Assembly (NCBI RefSeq): GCF_013170805.1
Contig: NZ_CP051293.1
Span: forward strand, 5,462,001-5,526,000
Length of the DNA stretch: 64,000 nucleotides
Reading direction: 5' to 3'
From: Mesorhizobium sp. NZP2077
GTDB taxonomy: Bacteria; Pseudomonadota; Alphaproteobacteria; Rhizobiales; Rhizobiaceae
Positions 19,862-29,592 of the stretch are shown here, in pieces. Position 1 is the stretch's first letter, and each line of letters opens with the position of its first letter. The notes under the pieces are model-generated. The model was not told the DNA's origin. It saw only the letters and a program-made list of their open reading frames with translations, and did not search any database. The position numbers and the translations under genes were made by a program.

Positions 19862-22800
19862 TCAGCTCGCTTCGCGCATCGCCTCGGCGGCCTGCAGGTC
19901 GACCGAGACCAGCTGGCTGACGCCCTGCTCGGCCATGGTCACGCCGAACAGCCGGTCCATGCGCGCCATGGTGATGGGATTGTGGGTGATGATGACGAAG
20001 CGCGTTTCGGTGGTCTTGGCCATCTCGTCCATGAGATTGCAGAAGCGCTCGACATTGTGATCGTCGAGCGGCGCGTCGACTTCGTCGAGCACGCAGATCG
20101 GTGCCGGATTGGTCAGGAACACGGCGAAGATCAGCGACATCGCCGTCAGCGCCTGCTCGCCACCCGACAGCAGCGTCATGGTCTGCGGCTTCTTGCCGGG
20201 CGGGCGGGCCAGGATTTCAAGCCCTGCCTCGAGCGGATCCTCGGATTCGATCAGCTGCAATTCCGCCGTGCCGCCACCGAACAGATGTGAGAACAGCCGC
20301 TGGAAATGGCCGTTGACCACATCGAAGGCGGCGAGAAGCCGCTCGCGGCCTTCGCGGTTGAGGCTCTGGATCGCTTGCCTGAGCTTACGGATCGCCTCGA
20401 TGATGTCCTCGCGCTCGGAAACGATCGCCTCGAACCGGTCGGACAGCTCCTTCTGTTCTTCCTCGGCACGCAGATTGACGGCGCCGAGCCGTTCGCGCTC
20501 GATCTTCAGCCGATCGAGCTGGCGTTCGGTCTCGGGCATGTCGGGCATCGGATCGTCGGCTTCCAGGCCGGTATGGCGGATGACCAGGTGTGGTGGCGTG
20601 TTCAGCGTTTCCTGGATACGCGCCTCGACTTCCAGCCGGCGCTCGTCGGCCGCGGTCAGCCTCTCCTCGGCACGGACACGGGTCTCGCGCGCCTCGGCCA
20701 GCGACTGAATGGCTGATGTGGCCGCCTTGTCCAGTTCGGCCTGCCTGGTTTCCGCTTCCTGCAGACGGTCGGCGGCGGCCTTGCGCAAGGTCTCGGCCTC
20801 GGTGAGCTGCGAAAGCAATGCCCGCCGCTTGGCATCGATCTCATCAGGCGCATCGGCGAGGCGCTCGCGCTCGGCCTCGGCCTCGGCCTTGCGTTCGCCG
20901 AGCGAGGCGATCTGCGTCGAGGCGTTTTCGGCACGCACCAGCCAATTGCTGCGTTCGGCGCCAATGGCATCGAGCCGGCGTACGCGTGCCTCGGCTTCGC
21001 GCCGCAACCCCTCATGCACAGCGCGCGCGTCGGCAAGCGTGGCGCGGTCGCGGGAGACGTTGGCCGAGGACTGTTCGAGCTGCAATTGCAGGTCGCCGAG
21101 ATCGGGCGCGTCCTGCAGCAGCATTTCGGCCTCGACGAAAGCCGCCGAGGTTTCCTCATGGCTGTCGACGATGCGCGCGCGCGCCTCGTCCAAGGCGGCA
21201 CGCCGGCTCGACAGTTCACCGCCAACCTTTTCGGCCTCGGCCAGCGCATTGCGGGCGGCATCCAGCCGATGCTGAGCATCGCGTCCGCCCTGGCGCGTGT
21301 TGCGTTCGGCCTCGCTCGCCTGGCGAAGCGCGTGTTCAGCCTGCGCAAGCGCCTCTTCGGCCTGGCGCAGGACAAGTGTCGCCTGCACCGCTTCGGCATC
21401 AAGTTCGGCAAGCCGGTTCTTCTGCGCCAGCCTTTGTGCCGCGGCGGTCGGCGCATCGGCGCTGGCGGTCAGGCCGTCCCAGCGCCACAATGCGCCCTGG
21501 CGACTGACCAGGCGCTGACCCGGCGCAAGCAGCGCCTGCAACCGGCGGCCGTCGGCGGCCTCGATGATGCCTATCTGCGCCAGGCGACGGGCAAGCTGCG
21601 CCGGCGCGCGAACCACGCTGGCAAGGCTCTTGATGCCTTCCGGAAGGGCCGCGTCGCCAGGCTGGATCTGGCTTTCGCCCCAATGCGCCGGCGCGCTGCG
21701 ATCAAGCGGCACGTCGAGGTCCTCGCCAAGGGCTGCACCAAGTGCTGTCTCGAAGCCGCGCTCGACGCTGATTTGTTCGAGCACCGAAGGGAAGAGATCG
21801 CCGCTAGCGGCGTTGAGGATCTTGGCCAGCGTGCGCGCTTCGGTCTCGATCCGCGCCAACTCGGCCCTGGCGTCCTGAAGCGGCGGACGGGCAGTGCTTT
21901 CGGCGGCACGGGCATCGATGACCGACTGCTCGGCCTGCGCCACGGCAGCCTCGGATTCCTCGAGAATCTCCATCGCCTGTTCGACCAGAACACGCTTTTC
22001 GGCCGGATCCGGCAGGCCAGCGACCTTGGAGAGAATATCCGACAATTCGCGGTCGACCTCGGCGAGCTGGCGGGCGAAGCGGTCGCGGCGCTCGGCGGTT
22101 TCGCGCAAAGTGCGTTCGATCTGATGGCGCGAGGCGGCGGCCTCGGCCCGTTCGGCGGTCAGCGCGGCGAGCCTGGCTTCGCTTTGCGCAAGCGTCGATG
22201 CCGCCTGCTCGAACGCCGCCCGGGTGGTGGCCTCGCGCTCGGCAGCACCGGCGTTCTCCGAGTTCAGCGTAGCCACTTCGGTGCGCAGGCGTTCGAGAAC
22301 ATCGGCATTGTCGCGCACCATCCGCTCCTCGCGGGCGATGTCGCCGTCGAGCTGCTGCAAGCGGCGCTCGATTTCGGTCTGGCGGGCACGGATGCGGCCG
22401 GCCTCTTCCTCGATCTGCGACTTGGCGATCGACAGGCGCTGGAAGGCAGCGGCAGCGGCGGCCTCCGCGTCTCGCAGGTCAGGCAGGCGATGCGCGCCGA
22501 TGCCTTGCTCCCTGGCGGCGGCCATCTGGGCAGCGGCGCGGTCGCCGACAAGTGCCGTGGCAACCGCCAGCGCCGAACGCGCCTCGCCTTCCTGCGCCTT
22601 CGCCAGCGTCCAGCGCAGATGCAGCAATGTCGCTTCGGCCTTGCGGATATCGGCCGACAGGTTCTTGAAACGGGACGCCTGGCGCGCCTGGCGCTTCAGG
22701 CTTTCGATCTGGCTTTCCAGTTCGCCGACGACGTCGTCCAGGCGTTCGAGATTCTGTTCGGCCGCCTTCAGCCGCAGTTCGGCCTCGTGGCGGCGGGTGT

Positions 22801-23320
22801 GCAGGCCGGAAATGCCGGCGGCCTCTTCGAGCAGGGCGCGGCGGGCCTGCGGCTTGGCCTGGATGAGCTCGCCGATGCGGCCCTGCCCGACCATCGAGGG
22901 CGAGCGCGCGCCGGTCGACTGGTCGGCAAACAGAAGCTGCACATCCTTGGCGCGCGCTTCCTTGCCATTGATGCGGTAGAGCGAACCGGCCTCGCGCTCG
23001 ATGCGGCGCGACACCTGCAACTCATCGGCGTCGTTGAAGGCTGATGGCGCCGAGCGGTCGCTGTTGTCGAGGAAAAGCGTGACTTCGGCAGTGTTGCGGG
23101 CGGGGCGCGTGCCCGAGCCGGAAAAGATGACGTCGTCCATGCCGGACGCGCGCATGTTCTTGTAGGAGCTTTCGCCCATCACCCAGCGCAGCGCCTCGAC
23201 AAGGTTCGACTTGCCGCAGCCGTTCGGCCCGACGATGCCGGTCAGTCCGCGTTCGATGACGAACTCGCCGGGCTCGACGAAGGATTTGAAACCGAGGAGG
23301 CGGAGGCGCGAAAACTTCAT
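19862..23320 (-). CDS. smc: Chromosome segregation protein SMC
   Basis: This 1152-residue condensin ATPase organises and segregates the chromosome with ScpA/ScpB. The head domains come from both ends: Walker A GPNGCGKSN (31-39) at the N-terminus, signature TLLSGGEQALTAMSL (about 1050) and Walker B PICVLDEVDAPLDDHN (about 1080) at the C-terminus. Two very long coiled coils, rich in Ala, Arg and Glu, flank a hinge near residues 510-640. It starts with MKFSRLRLLGFKSFVEPGEF, exactly as in alphaproteobacterial SMC. It is full length. A DsbA-like gene lies immediately upstream in the same direction, a common arrangement in Rhizobiales. Confidence 0.97.
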   Translation of the reverse strand: MKFSRLRLLGFKSFVEPGEFVIERGLTGIVGPNGCGKSNLVEALRWVMGESSYKNMRASGMDDVIFSGSGTRPARNTAEVTLFLDNSDRSAPSAFNDADELQVSRRIEREAGSLYRINGKEARAKDVQLLFADQSTGARSPSMVGQGRIGELIQAKPQARRALLEEAAGISGLHTRRHEAELRLKAAEQNLERLDDVVGELESQIESLKRQARQASRFKNLSADIRKAEATLLHLRWTLAKAQEGEARSALAVATALVGDRAAAQMAAAREQGIGAHRLPDLRDAEAAAAAAFQRLSIAKSQIEEEAGRIRARQTEIERRLQQLDGDIAREERMVRDNADVLERLRTEVATLNSENAGAAEREATTRAAFEQAASTLAQSEARLAALTAERAEAAASRHQIERTLRETAERRDRFARQLAEVDRELSDILSKVAGLPDPAEKRVLVEQAMEILEESEAAVAQAEQSVIDARAAESTARPPLQDARAELARIETEARTLAKILNAASGDLFPSVLEQISVERGFETALGAALGEDLDVPLDRSAPAHWGESQIQPGDAALPEGIKSLASVVRAPAQLARRLAQIGIIEAADGRRLQALLAPGQRLVSRQGALWRWDGLTASADAPTAAAQRLAQKNRLAELDAEAVQATLVLRQAEEALAQAEHALRQASEAERNTRQGGRDAQHRLDAARNALAEAEKVGGELSSRRAALDEARARIVDSHEETSAAFVEAEMLLQDAPDLGDLQLQLEQSSANVSRDRATLADARAVHEGLRREAEARVRRLDAIGAERSNWLVRAENASTQIASLGERKAEAEAERERLADAPDEIDAKRRALLSQLTEAETLRKAAADRLQEAETRQAELDKAATSAIQSLAEARETRVRAEERLTAADERRLEVEARIQETLNTPPHLVIRHTGLEADDPMPDMPETERQLDRLKIERERLGAVNLRAEEEQKELSDRFEAIVSEREDIIEAIRKLRQAIQSLNREGRERLLAAFDVVNGHFQRLFSHLFGGGTAELQLIESEDPLEAGLEILARPPGKKPQTMTLLSGGEQALTAMSLIFAVFLTNPAPICVLDEVDAPLDDHNVERFCNLMDEMAKTTETRFVIITHNPITMARMDRLFGVTMAEQGVSQLVSVDLQAAEAMREAS

Positions 23321-23377
23321 CTACGCGCCCCATAAAGGCGAGCGCCGAAACGCTGCCGCTTCAGCGCTGACCTGATG

Positions 23378-24121
23378 TCAGAGCAAAGGGTCGATGATGG
23401 CCGACATTTCCTCAATCGACATCGCCCCTTTGTAGGTCTTACCGTTGATGAAGAAGGTCGGTGTCGAGTCGACCTTGAATTCATTGGCGCCGCGCTTCTG
23501 GACCGATCTCACATCGTCCAGAAGTTTCTGGTCCGTCAAGCAGGCCTCGAAGGACTCCTGTGTAAAACCGGCGAGCTTCGAGATTTGCAGCAGCGCATCC
23601 TTGGTGTTCGACACGCCAACCCAGTTCGCCTGCTGCGCAAACAGCACGTCCACCATCGGAAAATAGTTATCCTTGGCACAGCGCGCCAGCATGAAACCGG
23701 CTTCCGCGCTCGGATCGAACGGGAATTCGCGCAGGATATAGCGCGCCTTGCCGGTGTCGATATACTTCTTCTTCAGGTCCGGGAAGGTGGTTGCGGCGAA
23801 ATGAGCGCAGTGCGGGCAGGTCATCGAGGCGTATTCGACAATGGTGACCTTGGCGTCGTCCTTGCCGAGCTGCTTGTCAGGCAGCGCTCCCGGCTTCAGC
23901 AATTCGGCCATGTCGACGTTGCCCTGAGACTCGGGAACCTGGACGGCAGCCGGCGTGGCCGGCTTTGCGGGAGCGGCCGGATCCGCGGGTTTCACATCCG
24001 CTGCCTTGGCTTCCTCGCCAGAGTTGCTGCAGGCGGCGAGCAGGGCCACCGCCGGAATGGCGGCCAGCGAAGACAGGACGTTTCTGCGAGACAGACTTTT
24101 GCCGAACGGAGGACGGTTCAT
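23378..24121 (-). CDS. DsbA-family thiol-disulfide oxidoreductase, lipoprotein-like
   Basis: This 247-residue exported thioredoxin-fold protein begins MNRPPFGKSLSRRNVLSS and has a hydrophobic core ending in a lipobox (LLAAC, about residues 28-32), so it is probably lipid-anchored in the periplasm; the SRRN segment also resembles a Tat motif. The active site is CPHC in SMTCPHCAHFAATTFPDL, followed by the cis-Pro region DSTPTFFINGKTYKGAMS. A Pro/Ala-rich linker (AADVKPADPAAPAKPATPAA) separates anchor and domain. It should oxidise or reduce protein cysteines in the periplasm. The ribosome site aggtga supports the ATG rather than the upstream GTG. Confidence 0.9.
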   Translation of the reverse strand: MNRPPFGKSLSRRNVLSSLAAIPAVALLAACSNSGEEAKAADVKPADPAAPAKPATPAAVQVPESQGNVDMAELLKPGALPDKQLGKDDAKVTIVEYASMTCPHCAHFAATTFPDLKKKYIDTGKARYILREFPFDPSAEAGFMLARCAKDNYFPMVDVLFAQQANWVGVSNTKDALLQISKLAGFTQESFEACLTDQKLLDDVRSVQKRGANEFKVDSTPTFFINGKTYKGAMSIEEMSAIIDPLL

Positions 24122-24275
24122 ACGAATCACCTGACAAGGGTTGAATTTTGCAATGCAAAGGCACGAAAAGGCGAGAGTTGGCGCGAATTAAGGCATCTCC
24201 GTCCCCAATCCAATCGCGAAACCTGACAAAGTCGATCACGAATGCGAGATGTTGACGACAATTCGATGACTGTCT

Positions 24276-24785
24276 TCAAGGGGTTTTTGACTTCCTCTCG
24301 CCCAAAATGGTCGCGCCAAGCCTTTCCAGCGATGCGCGCAGCCCGTCATCCTCGATCAGTTCGACCGTGCTGGACAACTTCGTCTTCTCCGCCACCGTCA
24401 ACGGCCTGAAGGTCGGTTTAGGCCGTCCTTTGTCCGCCGTCACCGGTTTTTGCACGATCCTGATGCGGCCTATTGCCGTAAAGCCGAGGAAAGCGTTGAC
24501 CCGGTTGATGATCTCGCCGGTCTCGTGCTGCAAATGAAGCGCCGCCATGCCTTCGCAGGCGATGACCAGCACCGCCGGCTCGAACGGATCGTCCTCATGC
24601 AGGCGGCGCGGCCACTGGATCTTCTCGGGCCGCGAGCGGCTGGCGAGGCGCGGTCCGGCAATTTCTTCCCAGGACTGGACGAGGCCGATCGAGATCCCGG
24701 CCCGCTTGCGCAGCACCGGGTCGAGGATTTTGGTCGCAAGATCGCTCACCGGGACGGGATTGCCGTAGGGCGTTCTCCCTGCCAT
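24276..24785 (-). CDS. DUF721/DciA-like protein
   Basis: This 169-residue protein starts MAGRTPYGNPVPVSDLATKI. The DUF721 core follows: LDPVLRKRAGISIGLVQSWE, EIAGPRLASRSRPEKIQWPR and LVIACEGMAALHLQHETGEIINRVNAFLG. DciA proteins of this family help load the replicative helicase DnaB in bacteria lacking DnaC; that role is inferred from the family. The C-terminal half is a basic linker and a short helix, as in other alphaproteobacteria. The start at 24785 is backed by ggag. It is divergent from mutY with only 53 bp between the starts. Confidence 0.83.
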   Translation of the reverse strand: MAGRTPYGNPVPVSDLATKILDPVLRKRAGISIGLVQSWEEIAGPRLASRSRPEKIQWPRRLHEDDPFEPAVLVIACEGMAALHLQHETGEIINRVNAFLGFTAIGRIRIVQKPVTADKGRPKPTFRPLTVAEKTKLSSTVELIEDDGLRASLERLGATILGERKSKTP

Positions 24786-24838
24786 GTACGTTCTCCAGCC
24801 ACGACCCCAGCAATACCGGCCAGGCCAATACACGATCA

Positions 24839-25978
24839 ATGGCACCAGCAGACCAGACCCGCAAGGCCCAGATCCCCAGGGCTATCCCGGACGACACCGC
24901 GTCGCGCCTTCTGGCCTGGTACGACGTGCATCATCGCGAGTTGCCGTGGCGCGTGAGCCCGCGCGATCATGCAGGCGGCATGCGGCCCGACCCCTACCGC
25001 ATCTGGCTGTCCGAAGTCATGCTGCAGCAGACCACGGTCGAGGCGGTGAAATCCTATTTTCGCGCCTTTGTCGAGAAATGGCCTGATGTCGAGGCGCTCG
25101 CCGCGGCGCCAACCGAGGACGTGATGAAGGCCTGGGCGGGGCTTGGCTACTATTCGCGCGCACGCAATCTCAAGGCCTGCGCCGATCTGGTGGCGGCGCG
25201 TGGCGGCCGGTTTCCCGACACCGAGGCTGCTCTGCGAGACCTGCCCGGCATCGGCGCCTACACCTCGGCCGCCATCACCGCGATCGCCTTCGACCGCCCC
25301 GCCGCCGTTGTCGATGGCAATGTCGAACGCGTCATATCGAGGCTGTTTTCGGTCACCACGCCGCTCAGTGACGCCAAGCCTGAGATACGCGCCCATGTCG
25401 AGGCCATGGTGCCGGCGGCAAGGCCGGGCGACTTCGCCCAGGCGATGATGGATCTCGGCGCCACGATCTGCACCCCGCGCCGGCCGCGCTGCATGCTGTG
25501 CCCGCTGCGCGAAGACTGCAGCGCCGTCGTCTCAGGCGACCCCGAAAACTTCCCGGTGCGGCTGCCGAAAGCCGACAAGCCGCAGCGCCGCGGCGCTGCT
25601 TTCGTCGCGGTGCGCGAGGACGGTGCCATTCTTCTGCGCAAACGGCCGGACAGGGGCCTCCTGGGCGGCATGACCGAGGTGCCGACCACCGCCTGGACCG
25701 CACGGCTGGACGGCGCCACCACGCCGGCGGCGGCGCCCTTTCCCGGTGACTGGCGGCGGGCCGGGACAATCACGCATGTCTTCACTCATTTCGCGCTCGA
25801 ACTCGACGTCTTTCACGCCCACATCAAAGGTGATGCGCCGGAGGGCCATTTCTGGTCGCCTGCTGGTGAGATTTCCGGGGAGGCCCTGCCAACTGTCATG
25901 AAAAAGGCAATCGAGGCTGCGATACCCGGCGCGACCAAAAAACCGTCGCCACACAGCGCAAAGAGGCCCCATGACTGA
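24839..25978 (+). CDS. mutY: A/G-specific adenine glycosylase
   Basis: This 379-residue DNA repair enzyme removes adenine mispaired with 8-oxoguanine or G. The helix-hairpin-helix GPD domain includes the catalytic glutamate in SEVMLQQTTV (E59), the hairpin LRDLPGIGAYTSAAI and the aspartate in AVVDGNVERV. A four-cysteine iron-sulfur loop is complete (C211-X6-C218-X2-C221-X5-C227). The C-terminal MutT-like domain that reads 8-oxoG spans about residues 245-360 (RGAAFVAVREDGAILLRKRP). Length is normal. The last eight bases overlap the next gene, so the two are probably cotranscribed. Confidence 0.96.
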   Translation: MAPADQTRKAQIPRAIPDDTASRLLAWYDVHHRELPWRVSPRDHAGGMRPDPYRIWLSEVMLQQTTVEAVKSYFRAFVEKWPDVEALAAAPTEDVMKAWAGLGYYSRARNLKACADLVAARGGRFPDTEAALRDLPGIGAYTSAAITAIAFDRPAAVVDGNVERVISRLFSVTTPLSDAKPEIRAHVEAMVPAARPGDFAQAMMDLGATICTPRRPRCMLCPLREDCSAVVSGDPENFPVRLPKADKPQRRGAAFVAVREDGAILLRKRPDRGLLGGMTEVPTTAWTARLDGATTPAAAPFPGDWRRAGTITHVFTHFALELDVFHAHIKGDAPEGHFWSPAGEISGEALPTVMKKAIEAAIPGATKKPSPHSAKRPHD

Positions 25979-26582
25979 AATCCGCCACATCGTGTTCGAC
26001 ATTGGCCGCGTGCTGCTCCACTACGATCCCAACATTCCGTTCAGCCGCCTCATTCCCGATGCCGAAGAGAGAAAGTGGTTCTTCGACAATGTCTGCACCC
26101 ATGAGTGGAACATCGAGCAGGATCGCGGCCGGACCTGGGAGGAGGCAGAGGCGCTGCTGATCGCCGACCATCCCGATCACGCGGAAAACATCCGCAATTT
26201 TCGCCGCCACTGGCACGACATGGTGCCGCATGCCTATGACGACAGCGTCACCATCATGCTTGGCCTGATCGAGAGCGGCCATGATGTGACCATGCTGACC
26301 AACTTCGCCTTCGACACTCTGGCCGAAGCCCGCAAGCGCTTCGATTTTCTCGAGCGCCCGCGCGGTGTCACCATTTCCGGCGAGATCGGCAAGATCAAGC
26401 CGGACCGCGACATTTACGACCACCACGTGGCTGCATTCGGCCTCGAACCATCGGCGACGCTGTTCATCGACGACAGCCAGAAGAATGTCGACGGCGCCAG
26501 GATGGCCGGCTGGCAGGCGGTGCTGTTCACTGATGCCAAGACGCTTCAAGCAGATCTTGAGCGCCTTGGAATCAAGGCGTGA
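25971..26582 (+). CDS. HAD-superfamily hydrolase (subfamily IA)
   Basis: This 203-residue phosphatase-like enzyme has motif I as IVFDIGRVLLHYD, where the second catalytic aspartate position is Gly-Arg (DIGRVL); this is common in the YihX-like group. Motif II is VTMLTNFAF, motif III lysine lies in GEIGKIKPDRDIY, and motif IV is LFIDDSQKNVDGARMAGW. The cap contains the conserved EWNIEQDRGRTWEEAE. YihX-type enzymes act on small sugar phosphates, but the substrate is not predictable here. It is translationally coupled to mutY (ATGACTGA overlap). Confidence 0.88.
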   Translation: MTEIRHIVFDIGRVLLHYDPNIPFSRLIPDAEERKWFFDNVCTHEWNIEQDRGRTWEEAEALLIADHPDHAENIRNFRRHWHDMVPHAYDDSVTIMLGLIESGHDVTMLTNFAFDTLAEARKRFDFLERPRGVTISGEIGKIKPDRDIYDHHVAAFGLEPSATLFIDDSQKNVDGARMAGWQAVLFTDAKTLQADLERLGIKA

Positions 26583-26647
26583 TCCGAATCGCTTCCGGCG
26601 AAGCGCTCATATTTTGATTCAACGCGAAAGCGGCAATCGGCAGGGGT

Positions 26648-27808
<1,161 letters not shown>

Positions 27809-27957
27809 TTACTCCCCGTTATGGTTACCGATCAGCGTAAATATTCGGTGAAGGCCTGCGCCATCGCCTGCCAGGTTTGCGAAGGCCGGGCCATTGGTGT
27901 ATGCCGCGCCGCCTGAGGCCTTCATGGCCGCTTCACCCTCCCTTTGTCCGGATCACC

Positions 27958-28647
27958 ATGCCCCAGCCAGACCTTGTCATCTTCGATTGCGACGGCGTGC
28001 TCGTCGATTCCGAAATCATTGCCGCGCGGGTCGAAGCCGAGTTGATAACGCTCGCCGGATATGAAATCTCCGCCGAGGAAATTGCCGAGACCTATGCGGG
28101 CCTGACGTTCAAGGACATCCTGCTGCGGATCGAGGACAAGTCCAAAATCCCGTTCCAGGCGTCGCTGATCGACCGCGCCGAAGAACTCGTGGACCGCAAG
28201 CTGCGCAGCGATGTTCGTGCCATCGAGGGCGTGCGCGAAGCAGTCGCCTCGGTCACGGCGCAACGCTGCATCTGCTCCAACTCACGTTCGGAGCGGATAG
28301 AATTCATGCTGGAGAAGGTGCATCTGCTGCCGTTTTTCGCCGGCCGCATCTTCTCGGCACTGGAAATACCGAGCAAAAAGACCAAACCCGCGCCGGACGT
28401 GTTCCTGCGCGCGGCCGAAAAACTCGGCGCGAACCCGGCGAACACTTTCGTCATCGAGGATTCCGTGCACGGCGTTGCCGGCGCCAGGGCAGCCGGCATG
28501 CGGGTGATCGGCTTTACCGGCGCCAGCCACAGCTATCCCGGCCATGCCGACGCGCTGACGGAGGCCGGTGCCGAGACGGTGATCCGCCGCTGGGCAGAGC
28601 TGAAAAGCGTCATTGCGGCGCTGTCGGAATGGTCGGCAGACGCCTGA
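27958..28647 (+). CDS. HAD-superfamily hydrolase (CbbY/Gph-like)
   Basis: This 229-residue phosphatase begins MPQPDLVIFDCDGVLVDSEI, the standard motif I with both aspartates. Motif II is CICSNSRSERIE, motif III lysine lies in PSKKTKPAPDVFLRA, and motif IV is TFVIEDSVHGVAGARAAGM. The cap domain contains TYAGLTFKDILLRIED. It resembles phosphoglycolate phosphatase, beta-phosphoglucomutase and related sugar phosphatases; the exact substrate is undetermined. The ATG at 27958 fits the family start better than upstream alternatives. Divergent from ccrM. Confidence 0.9.
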   Translation: MPQPDLVIFDCDGVLVDSEIIAARVEAELITLAGYEISAEEIAETYAGLTFKDILLRIEDKSKIPFQASLIDRAEELVDRKLRSDVRAIEGVREAVASVTAQRCICSNSRSERIEFMLEKVHLLPFFAGRIFSALEIPSKKTKPAPDVFLRAAEKLGANPANTFVIEDSVHGVAGARAAGMRVIGFTGASHSYPGHADALTEAGAETVIRRWAELKSVIAALSEWSADA

Positions 28648-28700
28648 GCAGCATACACCACGGCGCACACTGCTCTCGAGATACCGCGACCAGACCGCGA

Positions 28701-29462
28701 CTAGTTTGTTGCGGCGGCCTTCTTCCTGTGGGTATTCTTAGGCTTGTCCGTCGTCGCCTTCGGCGCGGTTTCGTCATAGCCAGCATAGGCTTGGTAATCC
28801 TGCGCCGTCGGCGCCGGCACGACGACATTGGAATCGGTGAAGACGAACTGGGTGGCGACCGACGGGTCGGTCACCTGGACCTGATACTGGTGAATCTGCG
28901 AGTACAACACATCGGTGCCGTGCATCACAGCGGTGCGGATCGGCATGGTGATGGTTCCGGGCGTGAACTTCGGTCCCGGCACGATCTTTCCGGCGACCGC
29001 GATCTTCATCGTCAATTGGCCGTCGGCGCGGCTGCAATCGCGGGTCACGTCAGCAATCGAGGCCTGATAAATGATCCTCTGAGAATCGTCGGGTGCGGCA
29101 GCAGCGGCGGCGGCGTCGGCAGCGGCCTGTGCCTGCGCCTCCTGCGCCTGCTGCTCGGCTTCGGCCTGGTTCCTCGGCTTGCGCATGGGCTTGGACTTCG
29201 GCTTCGGCTTCTGGACGTCCTTGGTGTAGGTGTTGAAGAATGCCGTGCCGTCGCGCACAGTCACGCGCGGGCAATATGCAGTCAACTGGCTGGCCAGCAC
29301 CTTGGGATCCTGCGGAGGTGGCGGCGCGGTCGGATCCTTCTTGCCGCCCAAGCCGAGGTTCAGGATGCCATTGTCGCCCGATTGGCAGCCGGCGGCGGCG
29401 AGTATAAAGCCGGTGAGCGCAAGACCCGCCAAAAAGCGACCACTGAATGTACGAAACGCCAT
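28701..29462 (-). CDS. Unknown lipoprotein with Ala-rich linker
   Basis: This 253-residue protein starts at the ATG at 29462 (good gggag site). The signal sequence ends in a lipobox (FILAAAGC), so the mature protein is probably anchored in the outer membrane. It has a short Pro-rich segment (TAPPPPQDP), a conserved-looking N-terminal domain (LTAYCPRVTVRDGTAFFNTY), a lysine-proline stretch (KPKPKSKPMRKPR) and an Ala/Gln-rich helix (AQEAQAQAAADAAAAAAA). A beta-rich domain with a second cysteine (IADVTRDCSRADGQLTMKIA) follows, then a basic tail. I do not know a function. Similar lipoproteins are, from memory, found next to thrC in rhizobia. Confidence 0.8.
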   Translation of the reverse strand: MAFRTFSGRFLAGLALTGFILAAAGCQSGDNGILNLGLGGKKDPTAPPPPQDPKVLASQLTAYCPRVTVRDGTAFFNTYTKDVQKPKPKSKPMRKPRNQAEAEQQAQEAQAQAAADAAAAAAAPDDSQRIIYQASIADVTRDCSRADGQLTMKIAVAGKIVPGPKFTPGTITMPIRTAVMHGTDVLYSQIHQYQVQVTDPSVATQFVFTDSNVVVPAPTAQDYQAYAGYDETAPKATTDKPKNTHRKKAAATN

Positions 29463-29592
29463 GAAACTCCCACTTCCCTCTCGCAAAGCTGGTGACGTAT
29501 ATCAACCGCGCGGCAAAAATGCGACTGGAGCCGGCACAGAAATTAACCACCTTGTGGTGAACGGAAAAGCCAAGCGGCAACGGGACTGAGAC

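Noticed and set aside
21014..23044. 676-codon open frame opposite smc
   Set aside because: It is the antisense shadow of the GC-rich smc coiled coil; composition is Arg/Gly/Leu-rich without family motifs.
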